From Pycnopodia helianthoides (lineage: Eukaryota; Echinodermata; Asteroidea; Forcipulatida; Asteriidae): a stretch of DNA of 64,000 nucleotides. The translations under genes and the position numbers were made by a program. The stretch's first letter is position 1. Each line of letters opens with the position of its first letter. The notes under the pieces are model-generated. The model saw only the letters and a list, made by a program, of their open reading frames with translations. It was not told the origin of the DNA and ran no database searches. Positions 10,248 to 23,000 of the stretch are shown in pieces. The stretch is from the NCBI GenBank assembly GCA_032158295.1, contig CM063245.1:3272700-3336699 (forward strand), in the 5' to 3' direction.

Positions 10248-13200
10248 ATGCCAGTAAATCTTGGAAGCGGACTATGCCGGTAAATCTAGTTTATAACAGT
10301 GTACTCTTTATCATGATGTCATAGACTTTAAAATGTCTGCAAATGTGTGTTGTCCCGCTCCAAAAACTTTGTAATTCAGGCAATAAAATTTAATTTGTAA
10401 AATGAATTTATGGGATTTTAGACATGAAGGCGTATCATCTTCATATTCCTTGAAGTGTGCTGATTACTGAAAATGAATTTGAATCTCCATTTGTTAACAG
10501 GTTGTCATGAGGAATGGCTGTGATGTAAAGCTCTGCTGTTATTATTAAAGCAATGATGGAATCATGTCAAAGGGTAAGTGAGTGAATTGTTTATACTTAA
10601 CTTTACATCTCCTTATGTCAACTTTATTGCTTTAATATCGATTCTAAACTGAAATGTTTTGTAAACTTTGAAAAATTCCAGCAGCTTCTAAAGAAGGTTT
10701 TTTTTTAAATGTGATGTTCAATTATCTTTTTGTAAGACTGATGATGGACTAATCTACCTTGTACTCAAAAATCCGCTTGATTACTTTCATTGCTTGATAC
10801 TTGACCAACCTACCGACCTTCAAAAAAATCTTTAATTTTAGAAAGAGCCTTATTGTCAACAGCAACTTTTTTCACTTTGGCTCTTTTCAGAGCCTCCCAA
10901 ACTCTTTTTGAAATTTGAACATGTATTTTCTATTTGGTTTTCTTTTGATTATCATGACAGTGATACTTGCTGAACCATCTCCATGTGAGTGAGGGCCAAG
11001 ATGTCAGTCTCTGGGAAATCTTGGAAACGGACTATGCTGGGAAATCTTGGAAGCGGACTATGCCGGTAAATCTAGTTTATAACAGTGTACTCTTTATCAT
11101 GATGTCAAAGACTTTAAAATGTCTGCAATGTCTTGTGTTGTCCTGCTCCAAAAACTTTGTAATTCAGGCAATAAAATTTAATTTGTAAAATGAATTTATG
11201 GGATTTAGAAATGAAGACTTATCATCTTCATATTCCTTGAAGTGTGCTGATTACTGAAAATGAATTTGAATCTCCATTTGTTAACAGGTTGTCATGAGGA
11301 ATGGCTGTGATGTAAAGCTCTGCTGTTATTATTAAAGCAATGATGGAGTCATGTCAAAGGGTAAGTGAGCGAATTGTTTATACTTAACTTTACATCTCCT
11401 TATGTCAACTTTATGGCTTTAATATCGATTCTAAACTGAAATGTTTTGTAAACTTTGAAAAATTCCAGCAGCTTCTGAAGATTTTTTTTTTTTAAATGTG
11501 ATGTTCAAATATCCTTTTTGTAAGACTGATGATGGACTCATCTACCTTGTACTCAAAAATCCGCTCGATTACTTTCATTACTTGATACTTGACCAACCTC
11601 CCGACCTTCAAATAAATCTTTAATTTTAGAAAGAGCCTTATTGTCAACAGCAACTTTTTTCACTTTGGCTCTTTTCAGAGCCTCCCAAACTCTTTATGAA
11701 ATTTGAACATGTATTTTCTATTTGGTTTCCTTTTGATTATCATGACAGTGATACTTGCTGAACCATCTCCATGTGAGTGAGGGCCAAGATGTCAGTCTCT
11801 GGGAAATCTTGGAAACGGACTATGCTGGGAAATCTTGGAAGCGGACTATGCCGGTAAATCTAGTTTATAACAGTGTACTCTTTATCATGATGTCAAAGAC
11901 TTTAAAATGTCTGCAATGTCTTGTGTTGTCCTGCTCCAAAAACTTTGTAATTCAGGTAATAAAATTTAATTTGTAAAATGAATTTATGGGATTTAGAAAT
12001 GAAGACTTATCATCTTCATATTCCTTGAAGTGTGCTGATTACTGAAAATGAATTTGAATCTCCATTTGTTAACAGGTTGTCATGAGGAATGGCTGTGATG
12101 TAAAGCTCTGCTGTTATTATTATAGCAATGATGGAATCATGTCAAAGGGTAAGTGAGTGAATTGTTTATACTTAACTTTACATCTCCTTATGTCAACTTT
12201 ATGGCTTTAATATCGATTCTAAACTGAAATGTTTTGTAAACTTTGAAAAATTCCAGCAGCTTCTGAAGATTTTTTTTTTTAAATGTGATGTTCAAATATC
12301 CTTTTTGTAAGACTGATGATGGACTAATCTACCTTGTGATTAAGAATCTGCTTGATTACTTGCATTGCTTAATACTTGACCAACCTACTGGCCTTCCAAA
12401 AAACGTTAATTTTAGAAAAAGCCTTATTGTCAACAGCAACTTTTTTCACTTTGGCTCTTTTCAGAGCCTCCCGAACTCTTTATGAAATTAGAACATGTTT
12501 TTTCTATTTGTTTTTCTTTTGATTATCATGACAGTGATACTTGCTGAACCATCTCTACGTGAGTTAGGGCCAAGATGACGTCAGTCTCTGGGAAATCTTG
12601 GAAGCGGACTATGCCGGTAAATCTAGTTTATAACAGTGTACTCTTTATCATGATGTCTAAGACTTTTAAATGTCTGCAAATGTGTGTTGTCTCGATCCAT
12701 AAACTTTGTAATTCAGGCCAAAAAATTTAATTTGTAAAATGAATTTATGGGATTTTAGAAATGAAGGCATATCATCTTCATATTCCTTGAAGTGTGCTGA
12801 TTACTGAAAATGAATTTTGAATCTCCATTTGTTAACAGGTTGTCATGAGGAATGGCTGTGATGTAAAGCTCTGCTGTTATTATTAAAGCAATGATGGAAT
12901 CATGTCAAAGGGTAAGTGAGTGAATTGTTTATACTTAACTTTACATCTCCTTATGTCAACTTTATGGCTTTAATATCGATTCTAAACTGAAATGTTTTGT
13001 AAACTTTGAAAAATTCCAGCAGCTTCTGAAGATTTTTTTTTTTAAATGTGATGTTCAAATATCCTTTTTGTAAGACTGATGATGGACTTATCTACCTTGT
13101 ACTTTAGAATCCGCTTGATTACTTGCATTGCTTAATACTTGACCAACCTACTGACCTTCCAAAAAACGTTAATTTTAGAAAAAAGCATTATTGTCAACAG

Positions 13201-14000
13201 CAACTTTTTTCACTTTGGCTCTTTTCAGAGCCTCCCGAACTCTTTATGAAATTAGAACATGTTTTTTCTATTTGGTTTCCTTTTGATTATCATGACAGTG
13301 ATACTTGCTGAACCATCTCTACGTGAGTGAGGGCCAAGATGACGTCAGTCTCTGGGAAATCTTGGAAGCGGACTATATGCCGGTAAATCTAGTTTATAAC
13401 AGTGTACTCTTTATCATGATGTCTAAGACTTTTAAATGTCTGCAAATGTGTGTTGTCTCGATCCATAAACTTTGTAATTCAGGCCAAAAAATTTAATTTG
13501 TAAAATGAATTTATGGGATTTTAGAAATGAAGGCGTATCATCTTCATATTCCTTGAAGTGTGCTGATTACTGAAAATGAATTTGAATCTCCATTTGTTAA
13601 CAGGTTGTCATGAGGAATGGCTGTGATGTAAAGCTCTGCTGTTATTATTAAAGCAATGATGGAATCATGTCAAAGGGTAAGTGAGTGAATTGTTTATACT
13701 TAACTTTACATCTCCTTATGTCAACTTTATGGCTTTAATATCGATTCTAAACTGAAATGTTTTGTAAACTTTGAAAAATTCCAGCAGCTTCTGAAGATTT
13801 TTTTTTTTTTAAATGTGATGTTCAAATATCCTTTTTGTAAGACTGATGATGGACTAATCTACCTTGTACTCAAAAATCCGCTTGATTACTTGCATTGCTT
13901 GATACTTGACCAACCTACTGACCTTCAAAAAAATCTTTAATTTTAGAAAGAGCATTATTGTCAAAAGCAACTTTTTTCATGTTGGCTCTTTTCAGAGCCT
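10248..14000 (+). repeat. Five tandem copies of a ~770-bp unit
   Basis: TTGGAAGCGGACTAT starts at 10261, 11047, 11835, 12598 and 13362 (periods 786, 788, 763, 764). Units differ by a few percent; the two longer periods carry an extra GGAAACGGACTATGCTGGG-like stretch. Each unit contains TTGTTAACAG|GTTGTCATG and, about 80 bp on, CAAAGG|GTAAGTGAG, which look like splice sites, but all three frames between them contain stops. The LINE sits exactly at the left edge of the array. Confidence 0.85.
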
Positions 14001-14121
14001 CCCGAACTCTTTATGAAATTTGAAAAATTCCATCAACTTCTGAAGAAGATTTTGAAAAAAACTGATTATGGACTAATCTACCTTGTACTCAAGAATCAGC
14101 TTAATTACTTTCTTTGCTTAG

Positions 14122-14195
14122 ATTGTCATGATGAAATATTGGGACAGTTTGCTGCTTTCAACATGGACCTAGAGGACATCTATGGAGGTGTGTGA
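14122..14195 (+). CDS. Candidate terminal exon, unidentified
   Basis: The acceptor TTTCTTTGCTTAG ends at 14121. The frame then reads CHDEILGQFAAFNMDLEDIYG followed by GV and a TGA at 14193-14195; the acidic end looks like a real C-terminus. A donor (GGAG|GTGTGTG) is also possible at 14188, so it could instead be internal. It lies just after the last ~770-bp unit, where the sequence diverges from the array. No family recognised. Confidence 0.35.
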
Positions 14196-16240
14196 AGGAG
14201 TGAGGAGATTGGCATATCAGTTACAGCATCTACTCGTAAACAGTTGAGAGAAATGGAATGTCAAGGTGACGTATTTGGTGAAATTGTAGAAGTTCACATT
14301 TTTCCTGTAAGTTTAGTATGGAAGTTTTATTGTCTGAAAAACCAGACCTTTCTGAAACGATCAGAAATTGGTCGATGTTCTAATGTTACCTTGTCCAGCG
14401 TAAAGACTGATAATGGTAGGCTACCATTGTTGGATGTTGCTATTTCAAAGATCGGTGAAATGTTTTCCTTTACGAGTAAAAAAATCTGTTGTTTTTTCAC
14501 AACGTGGACCAATGTTGATTTGTATGTATTTCTTAATTATGTCCAGATTGTCAAGATTTGGCTCTGATGCAGTGCTCCTCCATCAAATACATAAGAGGTG
14601 TAGCTTGTTATGAGGACATAACATCTAAGTACTCAATGTTAAATTGAAGTATGGAATTTCAAGGTAAATAATTTTTAGCTCAGTTCAATACTTGTGCAGC
14701 TTCAGAAATTTATTAAGGCATAGAACGCATTGATGCATGGTAGATCAATCCTCATCTACAGTACTGTAACTTATACAGCCTGCAGCATCAGAATCAAGTT
14801 TTCTCCTGAAAATGATTAGAGCATACTGATGGAAACATTGAGTTGTTACACCAGCAGTTCTTTTCAGAACCACAACAAATCATGGACATTGTTTTATCTG
14901 AATAATACTAGATTGTATCTCCACCAAGTTTATACTTTTTATTTGTTTCCTTTTCTTTGTCACACAGCATAAATGTTCAGTGATAAGATATAGATCTTAT
15001 GATGGACACAGTCATATAACTTGAAGTTTGTCATGGCAAGATTTTACGCAGTAACTAAAGCAACTGTTGCTTTATCGGCATGTTGTCTTCTTGATAGCCG
15101 CCCACCACATAATTGGAGGCAATTGACAGCAAGTTGATACATCAGCTGTTATATCAAGATTTGACACCAAAATGTACAGTTCAACGTGAGTGATAACATG
15201 CCTCGTATTTTTGGATCGGACAACAGTGAAAGAAAACGTTTTAGTTTTGAGGGAACATCAACACTTGATCAGAATACTATTCAAGAATGACATTACCAAG
15301 ACCACTTATTTGATTGTCCAGAGCATGTGATAATTGTTAAATAGTTTATTTCTTGGATGAAAATGTAAAGTTGTCTGGCCATTCAACTTATTTTTCCAGA
15401 GTGGATGATGGTTTTTGTAAAAAAGTAATGTGAAATATGTCTCCTTTAAAGTTAGGATGTTTTTGTTAACATGCTGGAAATATTTAACTCTGAATGAAAG
15501 GGTAGTTTGTATAGAGACTGTCAACTTAATACTTGTAACAAGTATTTTGACCGAATACATGTACATACTTGTAATGAGGTACTTTCCTTACAAGTACATG
15601 TATTCAAATTAAAGATTGCATGTTTGTAATGAGGTACTTCATTACATTCATGCAATTAAATCATGCTTGCAATGAAGTACCTCATTGCAAGTGTGTAAAA
15701 GTTCTATGCTTGCATATGAAGTACCTCATTACAAGCATGAAACGTGTTTGGTTAATTTGTACTGCAGTGGCTCATTACAAATTGTGGAAGTATTTAAGGT
15801 TGTTTGTAATGAAGTGCACTCATTACAAATAACAAAGACAACAAGCTTGTAGCTTGAGCAGTAGTTATTATTAAGTTACTTTTTATTATAACTTATTTTG
15901 ATTTAATATTTTTTGATGTTTGGGAATTGTATTATTTTTGTGTAGCATTCTGTCATCCAATTTTGTTATCCAAATGGTATAATTGTTTACAAGTATCTGT
16001 TATGGGGTGGGTGATGACAACCTTCACGTGGTCCACTCTGTTTTAGACTAATGTCATCAAACCATTGTATGCACCAAGTGCATAATAGTCTGTTTATCGT
16101 ATTTTTATCTCTTTAGTATCTGTTTTACAATTTTGAAGTTATTATGTTAGTTAATTTAAGTGTTCAGTTTCTGTTGCCAGGTTGTTGAACATTGTTATGT
16201 ATGGCTTATAGTGTGAAATAAATACATGTTTTGAGAAACA
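14196..16240 (+). other. Possible long 3' UTR, AT-rich, with poly(A) signal
   Basis: No convincing exon was found here. A 107-codon ORF at 14244-14567 has no recognisable domain. An AATAAA at 16217-16222 follows TATAGTGTGA. If the exon ending at 14195 is terminal, this would be a ~2-kb 3' UTR containing the palindrome row at 15.57-15.83 kb. That link is inference. Confidence 0.3.
15568..15832. repeat. Row of related palindromic hairpins
   Basis: At least five imperfect palindromes built on AATGARGTACYTCATT occur in series: about 15568-15596, 15624-15646, 15666-15691, 15706-15738 and 15806-15832. The third is a 26-bp palindrome that pairs throughout if G-U is allowed. A degraded sixth lies near 15764-15788. 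Spacing is about 40-55 bp except before the last. Confidence 0.75.
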
Positions 16241-16385
16241 AAAAAGAAAGTCTTGTTTTGTAATAAATCATTGTATTATAAAAGTCCCCTGTTGCAATTG
16301 TGCAGGACGCTTTGTCCTTTCTCTTTTGTTTGTCCAGTATGCATTGGCAGCAGCTTTTCCCTTGTATTTTATGAAAATCTCATAG

Positions 16386-16466
16386 GTATCTCTTGACCTT
16401 TTTACCCGACCTTTGACCTGACTCTGACCTGACTCTGACCCAACCTGTGACCCGACCTTTGACCCC
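16386..16466 (+). repeat. TGACC-rich short tandem repeat
   Basis: Direct repeats of GACCTGACTCT and CCGACCTTTGACC place about nine TGACC/TGACCT half-sites within 80 bp. TGACCT is the complement of the nuclear-receptor half-site AGGTCA. Any binding role is speculative. Confidence 0.5.
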
Positions 16467-16806
16467 TTAAAACGTTTATCTTACATTTTAAACAGTTTGT
16501 TTAGTGTTTTCTTACTCTTAAATGATGCACTCAAAAGGACTTTTTATGACAATTGGTTTATTTGTACACTGTATTTTTTGTGTATGACTGATTCAGCAAA
16601 CACAACAAGGTGTACTTTATTATTACTGTTTTAGTACAAGTTGAGCATTCAAATAAACTTGTTTTTTAAAGCAAACTGCAAACTTTTTAGGTGCAATTTT
16701 AACATTGAAATAAACATAATTTTACGCAAACCCCCTACAGTTTAATTACAAGTTGAACATTTAAATGAACTTAGTTGGTAACTGTTTAGATACAAATTTA
16801 ACACTG

Positions 16807-17035
16807 GGAAATAAACTCAAAGAGGGAAGTGGTAAATAAACGCAAGGATGGAAGTGGTTAATAATGAGGGAAATGGTAAAAATATGCAATGTGGGAAGTG
16901 CTAAATAGATGCATTTGGATGGAAGTAATGCATAGACCATAGACACATGGTGGGAAGTGGTAAATAAACCAAGGAGGGAAGAGGTCAATAAACACAAGGA
17001 TGGAAGTGGTCATTAATCGCATTGAGGAAAATTGT
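16807..17035 (+). repeat. Degenerate ~30-bp minisatellite
   Basis: Repeated GGAAGTGGTAAATAAAC and CAAGGATGGAAGTGGT variants recur every 28-40 bp. The minus-strand ORF over this stretch is a product of the repeat. Confidence 0.6.
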
Positions 17036-17305
17036 AATTGGAAGAGTTAAAAATAAATGCAATTTCGAAAATTAAACAAGGTTTACCACATTGCAGTTAT
17101 AATGGAAAATTACGTGTTAATTTTGGCTCAAAGTTGAAGGAAATTACAAAGTTGAATCTGACATGACTGTTGGTAAGAAGTTAGTTTCTTGCAAATACAT
17201 AACTTCCCTTGTGATATTGTTGGAAATTATGTTGTATACTTTGGTTAACCGCTGGAGATGAATTTGTAGACTCACCCTAAAGGGAGAGGTACCTATCTTA
17301 TTTCA

Positions 17306-17681
17306 AGGCAGTGGACACTTGGTAATTACTCAAAATAATTATTAGCATAAAACCTTACTTGGTAACGAGTAATGGGGAGAGGTTGACAGTGTAAAACATT
17401 GTGAGAAACTGCTCCCTCTGAAGTGACATAGTTTTCGAGAAAGAAGTAATTTTCCACGAATTTGATTTTGAGACCTCAGAATTAGATTTTGAGGTCTCGA
17501 AATCAAGCATCTGAAAGCACACAACTTCGTGTGACAAGGGTGTTTTTTCTTTAATTATTATCTCGCAACTTCGACGACCAATTGAGCTCGAGTTTTTACA
17601 GGTTTGTTATTTTATCCATATGTCGAGATACACCAAGTGAGAAGACTGGTCTTTGACAATTACTAATAGTGTCCAGTGTCT
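17306..17681 (+). mobile_element. TTAA-type foldback MITE, copy 1
   Basis: Terminal inverted repeats GGCAGTGGACACT...GGTAATTAC and their counterpart ending AGTGTCCAGTGTCT enclose about 376 bp. The centre holds a long inverted repeat (GAGACCTCA ... TGAGGTCTC). TTAA follows the right end at 17682-17685; the left flank is the variant TTCA. No transposase is present. TTAA targets suggest piggyBac- or Kolobok-like mobilisation. Confidence 0.8.
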
Positions 17682-18596
17682 TTAATCTTTATTTATTTTA
17701 TCTTTTGTTGACTTGCTGGGTCAGCTACACAAATACTTCTTAACTAAATCATTGTTTTTAGAAGTATTACAGTTGTTAACTAGATTTCACTTGGGTTTTA
17801 TTGATTGTCATTGTTTATAGTTTACTCTACATTGTTTGTCTTTATGTAAAGATCTTTCTTTGTTTATAAGCACTGACCACCGTTTTGTGCAGGCGGGCTT
17901 GATTATCACAAAATGTATAAACATGTTATGTTTTGAGCAAATCTTACCCTTCACTTTTAAATAAAACACAACCTATAAAGAATATGTCAGCTTTTTGCTT
18001 TTGGTAGCGCAATTGATATCAGTGTTATGTGTTATTTGATTATTTTCTTAAATGATGAAATGTTTATGTTTTTTTGTGCTGTAAAGGCTGCTTGTACTTT
18101 TGCCAACCACTTTTTTTAGGCCTAATTTGTTAATCTATAAACTGAGACAGTTTAAAATTTGAATGGAAAAGGTTATAGTGGCATTTCATGAAGTGCATTT
18201 TTTAACGTTACAAACTCTGACTTTCATTTGGAACAGATTTGATGCAAAACTACACATATTGGGTTGTGCGAATACTCACGCAGTCAGGCACTGAATAGTT
18301 TTTGAAACATAAGGATTCGGTTATTCGGAAGTTTTGTGCACACGCATGCTGAAGTGCGCCCTCTAATTCCGAGATTGAAATATCCATGTAAAACAAACTT
18401 CTTCTGATTTTCACCACTTCCTCCTCAATGAAGTTAACAGTTTCACACGAGTATTTCTTCCGTAAAAGAAACACTTCTGAATAATTATTTTGTGCACCTT
18501 GTAAGCACCGTGTGTTCTGAACTTCTCTTTTGAAGGCCTAGAGTGTGGCATCATGATTAAAAGTGCTTGCGTCATTGTGTCGAAGGTCGCTTTTGA

Positions 18597-18625
18597 ATGA
18601 CGTCAACTGGCGCCATATTTAAGTA
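18597..18625 (+). promoter_or_regulatory. CRE and TATA-like core promoter candidate
   Basis: A perfect CRE palindrome (TGACGTCA at about 18599) is followed within 20 bp by CATATTTAAG, a TATA-like box. A candidate start codon lies about 75-100 bp downstream. The spacing suits a CREB/ATF-responsive promoter for the exon at 18694/18716-18851. Confidence 0.35.
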
Positions 18626-18693
18626 TCAAGGGAGCGACTTCAACGCTGACGCAACCTTGTATCCAGGGTGTGTCGAGCAGTACGAGGTTAAAC

Positions 18694-18851
18694 ATGGTTC
18701 GAAATAAAGTAAACCATGGGGACGAGGTTGATGCTGCTGTCATGGCCGCAGTTGATAACCTTCATCAATGCTTTGCCGTTTTTTATGTGGGGATTTCTCC
18801 ATTTCACCAGAATCAATGGGGGCCTATTTGCCTCGACAATCAAGGAGACAG
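18694..18851 (+). CDS. Candidate first exon, two alternative frames
   Basis: Downstream of the CRE/TATA-like sequence, two overlapping frames reach a possible donor (GACAG|GTTTGT at 18852). Frame 1 starts at ATG 18694 (MVRNKVNHGDEVDAAVMAAV...) and is polar. Frame 2 starts at ATG 18716 (MGTRLMLLSWPQLITFINAL...) and is strongly hydrophobic, as expected for a signal anchor or a first membrane segment with PFFMWGF. Frame 2 leaves the donor in phase 1. No downstream exon could be joined with confidence and no family is recognised. Confidence 0.3.
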
Positions 18852-19150
18852 GTTTGTTGAATTATATTATTAAAATATGTTCGTCTGCTATCTTGAAAAA
18901 TCCCCCTTTTTTGGCGCACTATGTTGGATTGATTTTCTACATTCTCCAGGATCGGGAAGGAAACTGAAACATTCCACATTGATCATATCCTTACTCTTCG
19001 TTGTTGCATAAATTTATATGGGGAAAAAACCAGTAGGTAACTTATAGTACAGACCAGGAGTGAAATTGAGCCTACGTTTCACATGGAGAAGAACAATGTC
19101 GGTGGCAGATTTTGCTTTGCACATTGTGTGGGGAGTGAATGGTGACTGCT

Positions 19151-19325
19151 CTATATTCCGACACCCCTATGTTCCGACACCCCTATGTTCCGACACCCCT
19201 ATATTCCGACAACTCAACCTATATTCCGACACCCCTATGTTCCGACACCCCTATGTTCCGACACCCCTATATTCCGACAGCTCAAACACCCCTATGTTCC
19301 GACACCCCTATGTTCCGACAACCTG
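19151..19325 (+). repeat. 16-bp minisatellite, CCCCTATGTTCCGACA orientation
   Basis: About ten units of CCCCTATGTTCCGACA or ATATTCCGACA variants, interrupted by AACTCAACCT-type spacers. It is the reverse orientation of the arrays at 20.5-23.6 kb. All three frames stay open because 16-bp units give a 16-residue periodic peptide, so ORFs here are not genes. Confidence 0.9.
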
Positions 19326-19451
19326 CACCAAAATTTTGTGCTAGCCATTTTCGAGAAAATCTGTTCGACTTAAGGAAACTACATCACATTTAATTCATAA
19401 TCTCAGTCAATCTGATGCCGTACGTCCTCAGAAAAGTTTAATTCACATTAA

Positions 19452-19819
19452 AGACGATGGATGGACACTATTAGTAATTGTCAAAGACAAGTCTTCTCAC
19501 TTGGTGTATCTCAACATATGCATAACCTGTGAAAATTTGAGCTCAATTGGTCGTCGAAGTTGCGAGATAATAATGAAAGAAAAAACACCCTTGTCACACG
19601 AAGTTGAGTGCTTTCAGATGCTTGATTTCGAGACCTCAAATTCTAAACTTGAGGTCTCGAAATCAAATTCGTGGAAAATTACTTCTTTCTCGAAAACTAC
19701 GTCACTTCAGAGGGAGCTGTTTCTCACAATGATTTATCAACCTCTCCCCATTACTCATTACCAAGTAAGGTTTTATGCTAATAATTATTTTGAGTAATTA
19801 CCAATAGTGTCCACTGCCT
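19452..19819 (-). mobile_element. TTAA-type foldback MITE, copy 2 (reverse orientation)
   Basis: The reverse complement of copy 1 (17306-17681), with the same central GAGACCTCA...TGAGGTCTC inverted repeat. It is flanked by TTAA on both sides (19448-19451 and 19820-19823). A 98-codon ORF crosses it but only reflects the palindrome. Confidence 0.85.
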
Positions 19820-20025
19820 TTAAGGTGTTATTTTTCTAATAGCAACTTTTTGGTTTTAACGATGAGCCAGTGCTGATTTATTGGTGTGGGCTAGGAGTTT
19901 ATTTATAAAATTTTTTTTTGGGGGGCATTATGAAACTCACACAATGTGTGGTGCGTGGGCTCGCATGGCGCAAAAAGGCTACCTTGAGCAGTCTGGATAG
20001 CTGTATTTCCATTAATAAAAATGTT

Positions 20026-23000
20026 GTTACAGTATGGAAAATGTAAGTCAGTGAAGAAGACGAGAACTATGAAATCAATCATTGTGATTCGTCCATTTAA
20101 CTATTCATAGTGTTGTCAGTCAAATTGTCCGTTAAACAAATTATCGTTTTCCACCCCCATCCCAAATCCAACCTACGGAGAACCTTCATTTGATTATATA
20201 ATCAAGAATAAAATGTTGTTTTTTTCAAAATCTTTGTACATGCGTATTCCGAAATAGCATCGCTTGACTGAGAATTTAATTCGATCGACAAGGCAAAAGC
20301 GCGACGTTTGTCTCGATGTGCTTGGCGTGCTATATACACGACAAAAGTTTGCACTACGTCGCACTCTTCTCAAATTTAATTCATCCAATTATTTGAGTTC
20401 GACACGGCAAAAGTGCGATGTTTAGCGCAGGCCTAATGAAATTGAATGAAGTTATGCCAAAATTCACCGAGAAACCTTTTGGTAATTGTATTTTTACCAG
20501 AGTAATAGGCGAAAATAACGTGTCGGAACATAGTGGTGTCGGAACATAGGGGTGTCGGAACATAGGGGTGTCGGAACATAGGGGTGTTGGAACATAGGGG
20601 TGTCAGAACAAAGGGGTGTCGGAATATAGGGGTGTCGGAATATAGGTTCATTTGTCGGAACATAGGGGTGTCGGAATTAAGGGGTGTCGGAATATAGGGG
20701 TGTCGGAACATAGGGATGTCGGAATATAGGCTGAGTGGTTGGAACATAGGGGTGTCGGAACATAGGGGTGTCAGAATATAGGCGTGTAACCTGTGGGGAT
20801 GGGGTTAGTCATGGGGTGGAATAGGAATAGGATCATTGTTTTTGCAAGGTGGGGGTGATGTGTGAGGGGACAAGTTTAAGGTGACTTTAGATGTTGGGGG
20901 GGGGGCATATTCTTGTCCTCAACATTGTTTTTTCAGGAATTGGTTTTGATATCTTGTGTAGCGAAGCATGGGACATTGATTTGCATTGACGTCAATCCTA
21001 GGGTGGTAACGTTCCCCTCCCCCTCCTACTGTTGTTACAGTATGGAAAATGCGTATTCCGAAATAGCATTGCTTGACTGAGAATTTAATTCGATCGACAA
21101 GGCAAAAGCGCGACGTTTGTCTCGATGTGCTTGGCGTGCTATATACACGACAAAAGTTTGCACTACGTCGCACTCTTCTCAAATTTAATTCATCCAATTA
21201 TTTGAGTTCGACACGGCAAAAGTGCGATGTTTAGCGCAGGCCTAATGAAATTGAATGAAGTTATGCCAAAATTCACCGAGAAACCTTTTGGTAATTGTAT
21301 TTTTACCAGAGTAATAGGCGAAAATAACGTGTCGGAACATAGTGGTGTCGGGAACATAGGGGTGTCGGAACATAGGGGTGTCGGAACATAGGGGTGTTGG
21401 AACATAGGGGTGTCAGAACAAAGGGGTGTCGGAATATAGGGGTGTCAGAATATAGGTTCATTTGTCGGAACATAGGGGTGTCGGAATTAAGGGGTGTCGG
21501 AATATAGGGGTGTCGGAACATAGGGATGTCGGAATATAGGCTGAGTTGTTGGAACATAGGGGTGTCGGAACATAGGGGTGTCAGAATATAGGCGTGTAAC
21601 CTGTGGGGATGGGGTTAGTCATGGGGTGGAATAGGAATAGGATCATTGTTTTTGCAAGGTGGGGGTGATGTGTGAGGGGACAAGTTTAAGGTGACTTTAG
21701 ATGTTGGGGGGGGGGGGCATATTCTTGTCCTCAACATTGTTTTTTCAGGAATTGGTTTTGATATCTTGTGTAGCGAAGCATGGGACATTGATTTGCATTG
21801 ACGTCAATCCTAGGGTGGTAACGTTCCCCTCCCCCTCCTACTGTTGTTACACTATGGAAAATGTAAGTCAGTGAAGAAGACGAGAACTATGAAATCAATC
21901 ATTGTGATTCGTCCATTTAACTATTCATAGTGTTGTCAGTCAAATTGTCCGTTAAACAAATTATCGTTTTCCACCCCCATCCCAAATCCAACCTACGGAG
22001 AACCTTCATTTGATTATATAATCAAGAATAAAATGTTGTTTTTTTCAAAATCTTTGTACATGCGTATTCCGAAATAGCATCGCTTGACTGAGAATTTAAT
22101 TCGATCGACAAGGCAAAAGCGCGACGTTTGTCTCGATGTGCTTGGCGTGCTATATACACGACAAAAGTTTGCACTACGTCGCACTCTTCTCAAATTTAAT
22201 TCATCCAATTATTTGAGTTCGACACGGCAAAAGTGCGATGTTTAGCGCAGGCCTAATGAAATTGAATGAAGTTATGCCAAAATTCACCGAGAAACCTTTT
22301 GGTAATTGTATTTTTACCAGAGTAATAGGCGAAAATAACGTGTCGGAACATAGTGGTGTCGGAACATAGGGGTGTCGGAACATAGGGGTGTCGGAACATA
22401 GGGGTGTTGGAACATAGGGGTGTCAGAACAAAGGGGTGTCGGAATATAGGGGTGTCGGAATATAGGTTCATTTGTCGGAACATAGGGGTGTCGGAATTAA
22501 GGGGTGTCGGAATATAGGGGTGTCGGAACATAGGGGTGTCGGAATATAGGCTGAGTTGTTGGAACATAGGGGTGTCGGAACATAGGGGTGTCAGAATATA
22601 GGCGTGTAACCTGTGGGGATGGGGTTAGTCATGGGGTGGAATAGGAATAGGATCATTGTTTTTGCAAGGTGGGGGTGATGTGTGAGGGGACAAGTTTAAG
22701 GTGACTTTAGATGTTGGGGGGGGGGGCATATTCTTGTCCTCAACATTGTTTTTTCAGGAATTGGTTTTGATATCTTGTGTAGCGAAGCATGGGACATTGA
22801 TTTGCATTGACGTCAATCCTAGGGTGGTAACGTTCCCCTCCCCCTCCTACTGTTGTTACAGTATGGAAAATGTAAGTCAGTGAAGAAGACGAGAACTATG
22901 AAATCAATCATTGTGATTCGTCCATTTAACTATTCATAGTGTTGTCAGTCAAATTGTCCGTTAAACAAATTATCGTTTTCCACCCCCATCCCAAATCCAA

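Noticed and set aside
14244..14567. 107-codon ORF as a gene
   Set aside because: No domain, many Phe/Cys/Lys from AT-rich sequence, and no acceptor or donor that fits it.
18250..18474. Minus-strand 74-codon ORF as the partner of a bidirectional promoter
   Set aside because: Composition is plausible, but there is no donor, no recognisable domain and no start-site signal; evidence too thin to list as a gene.
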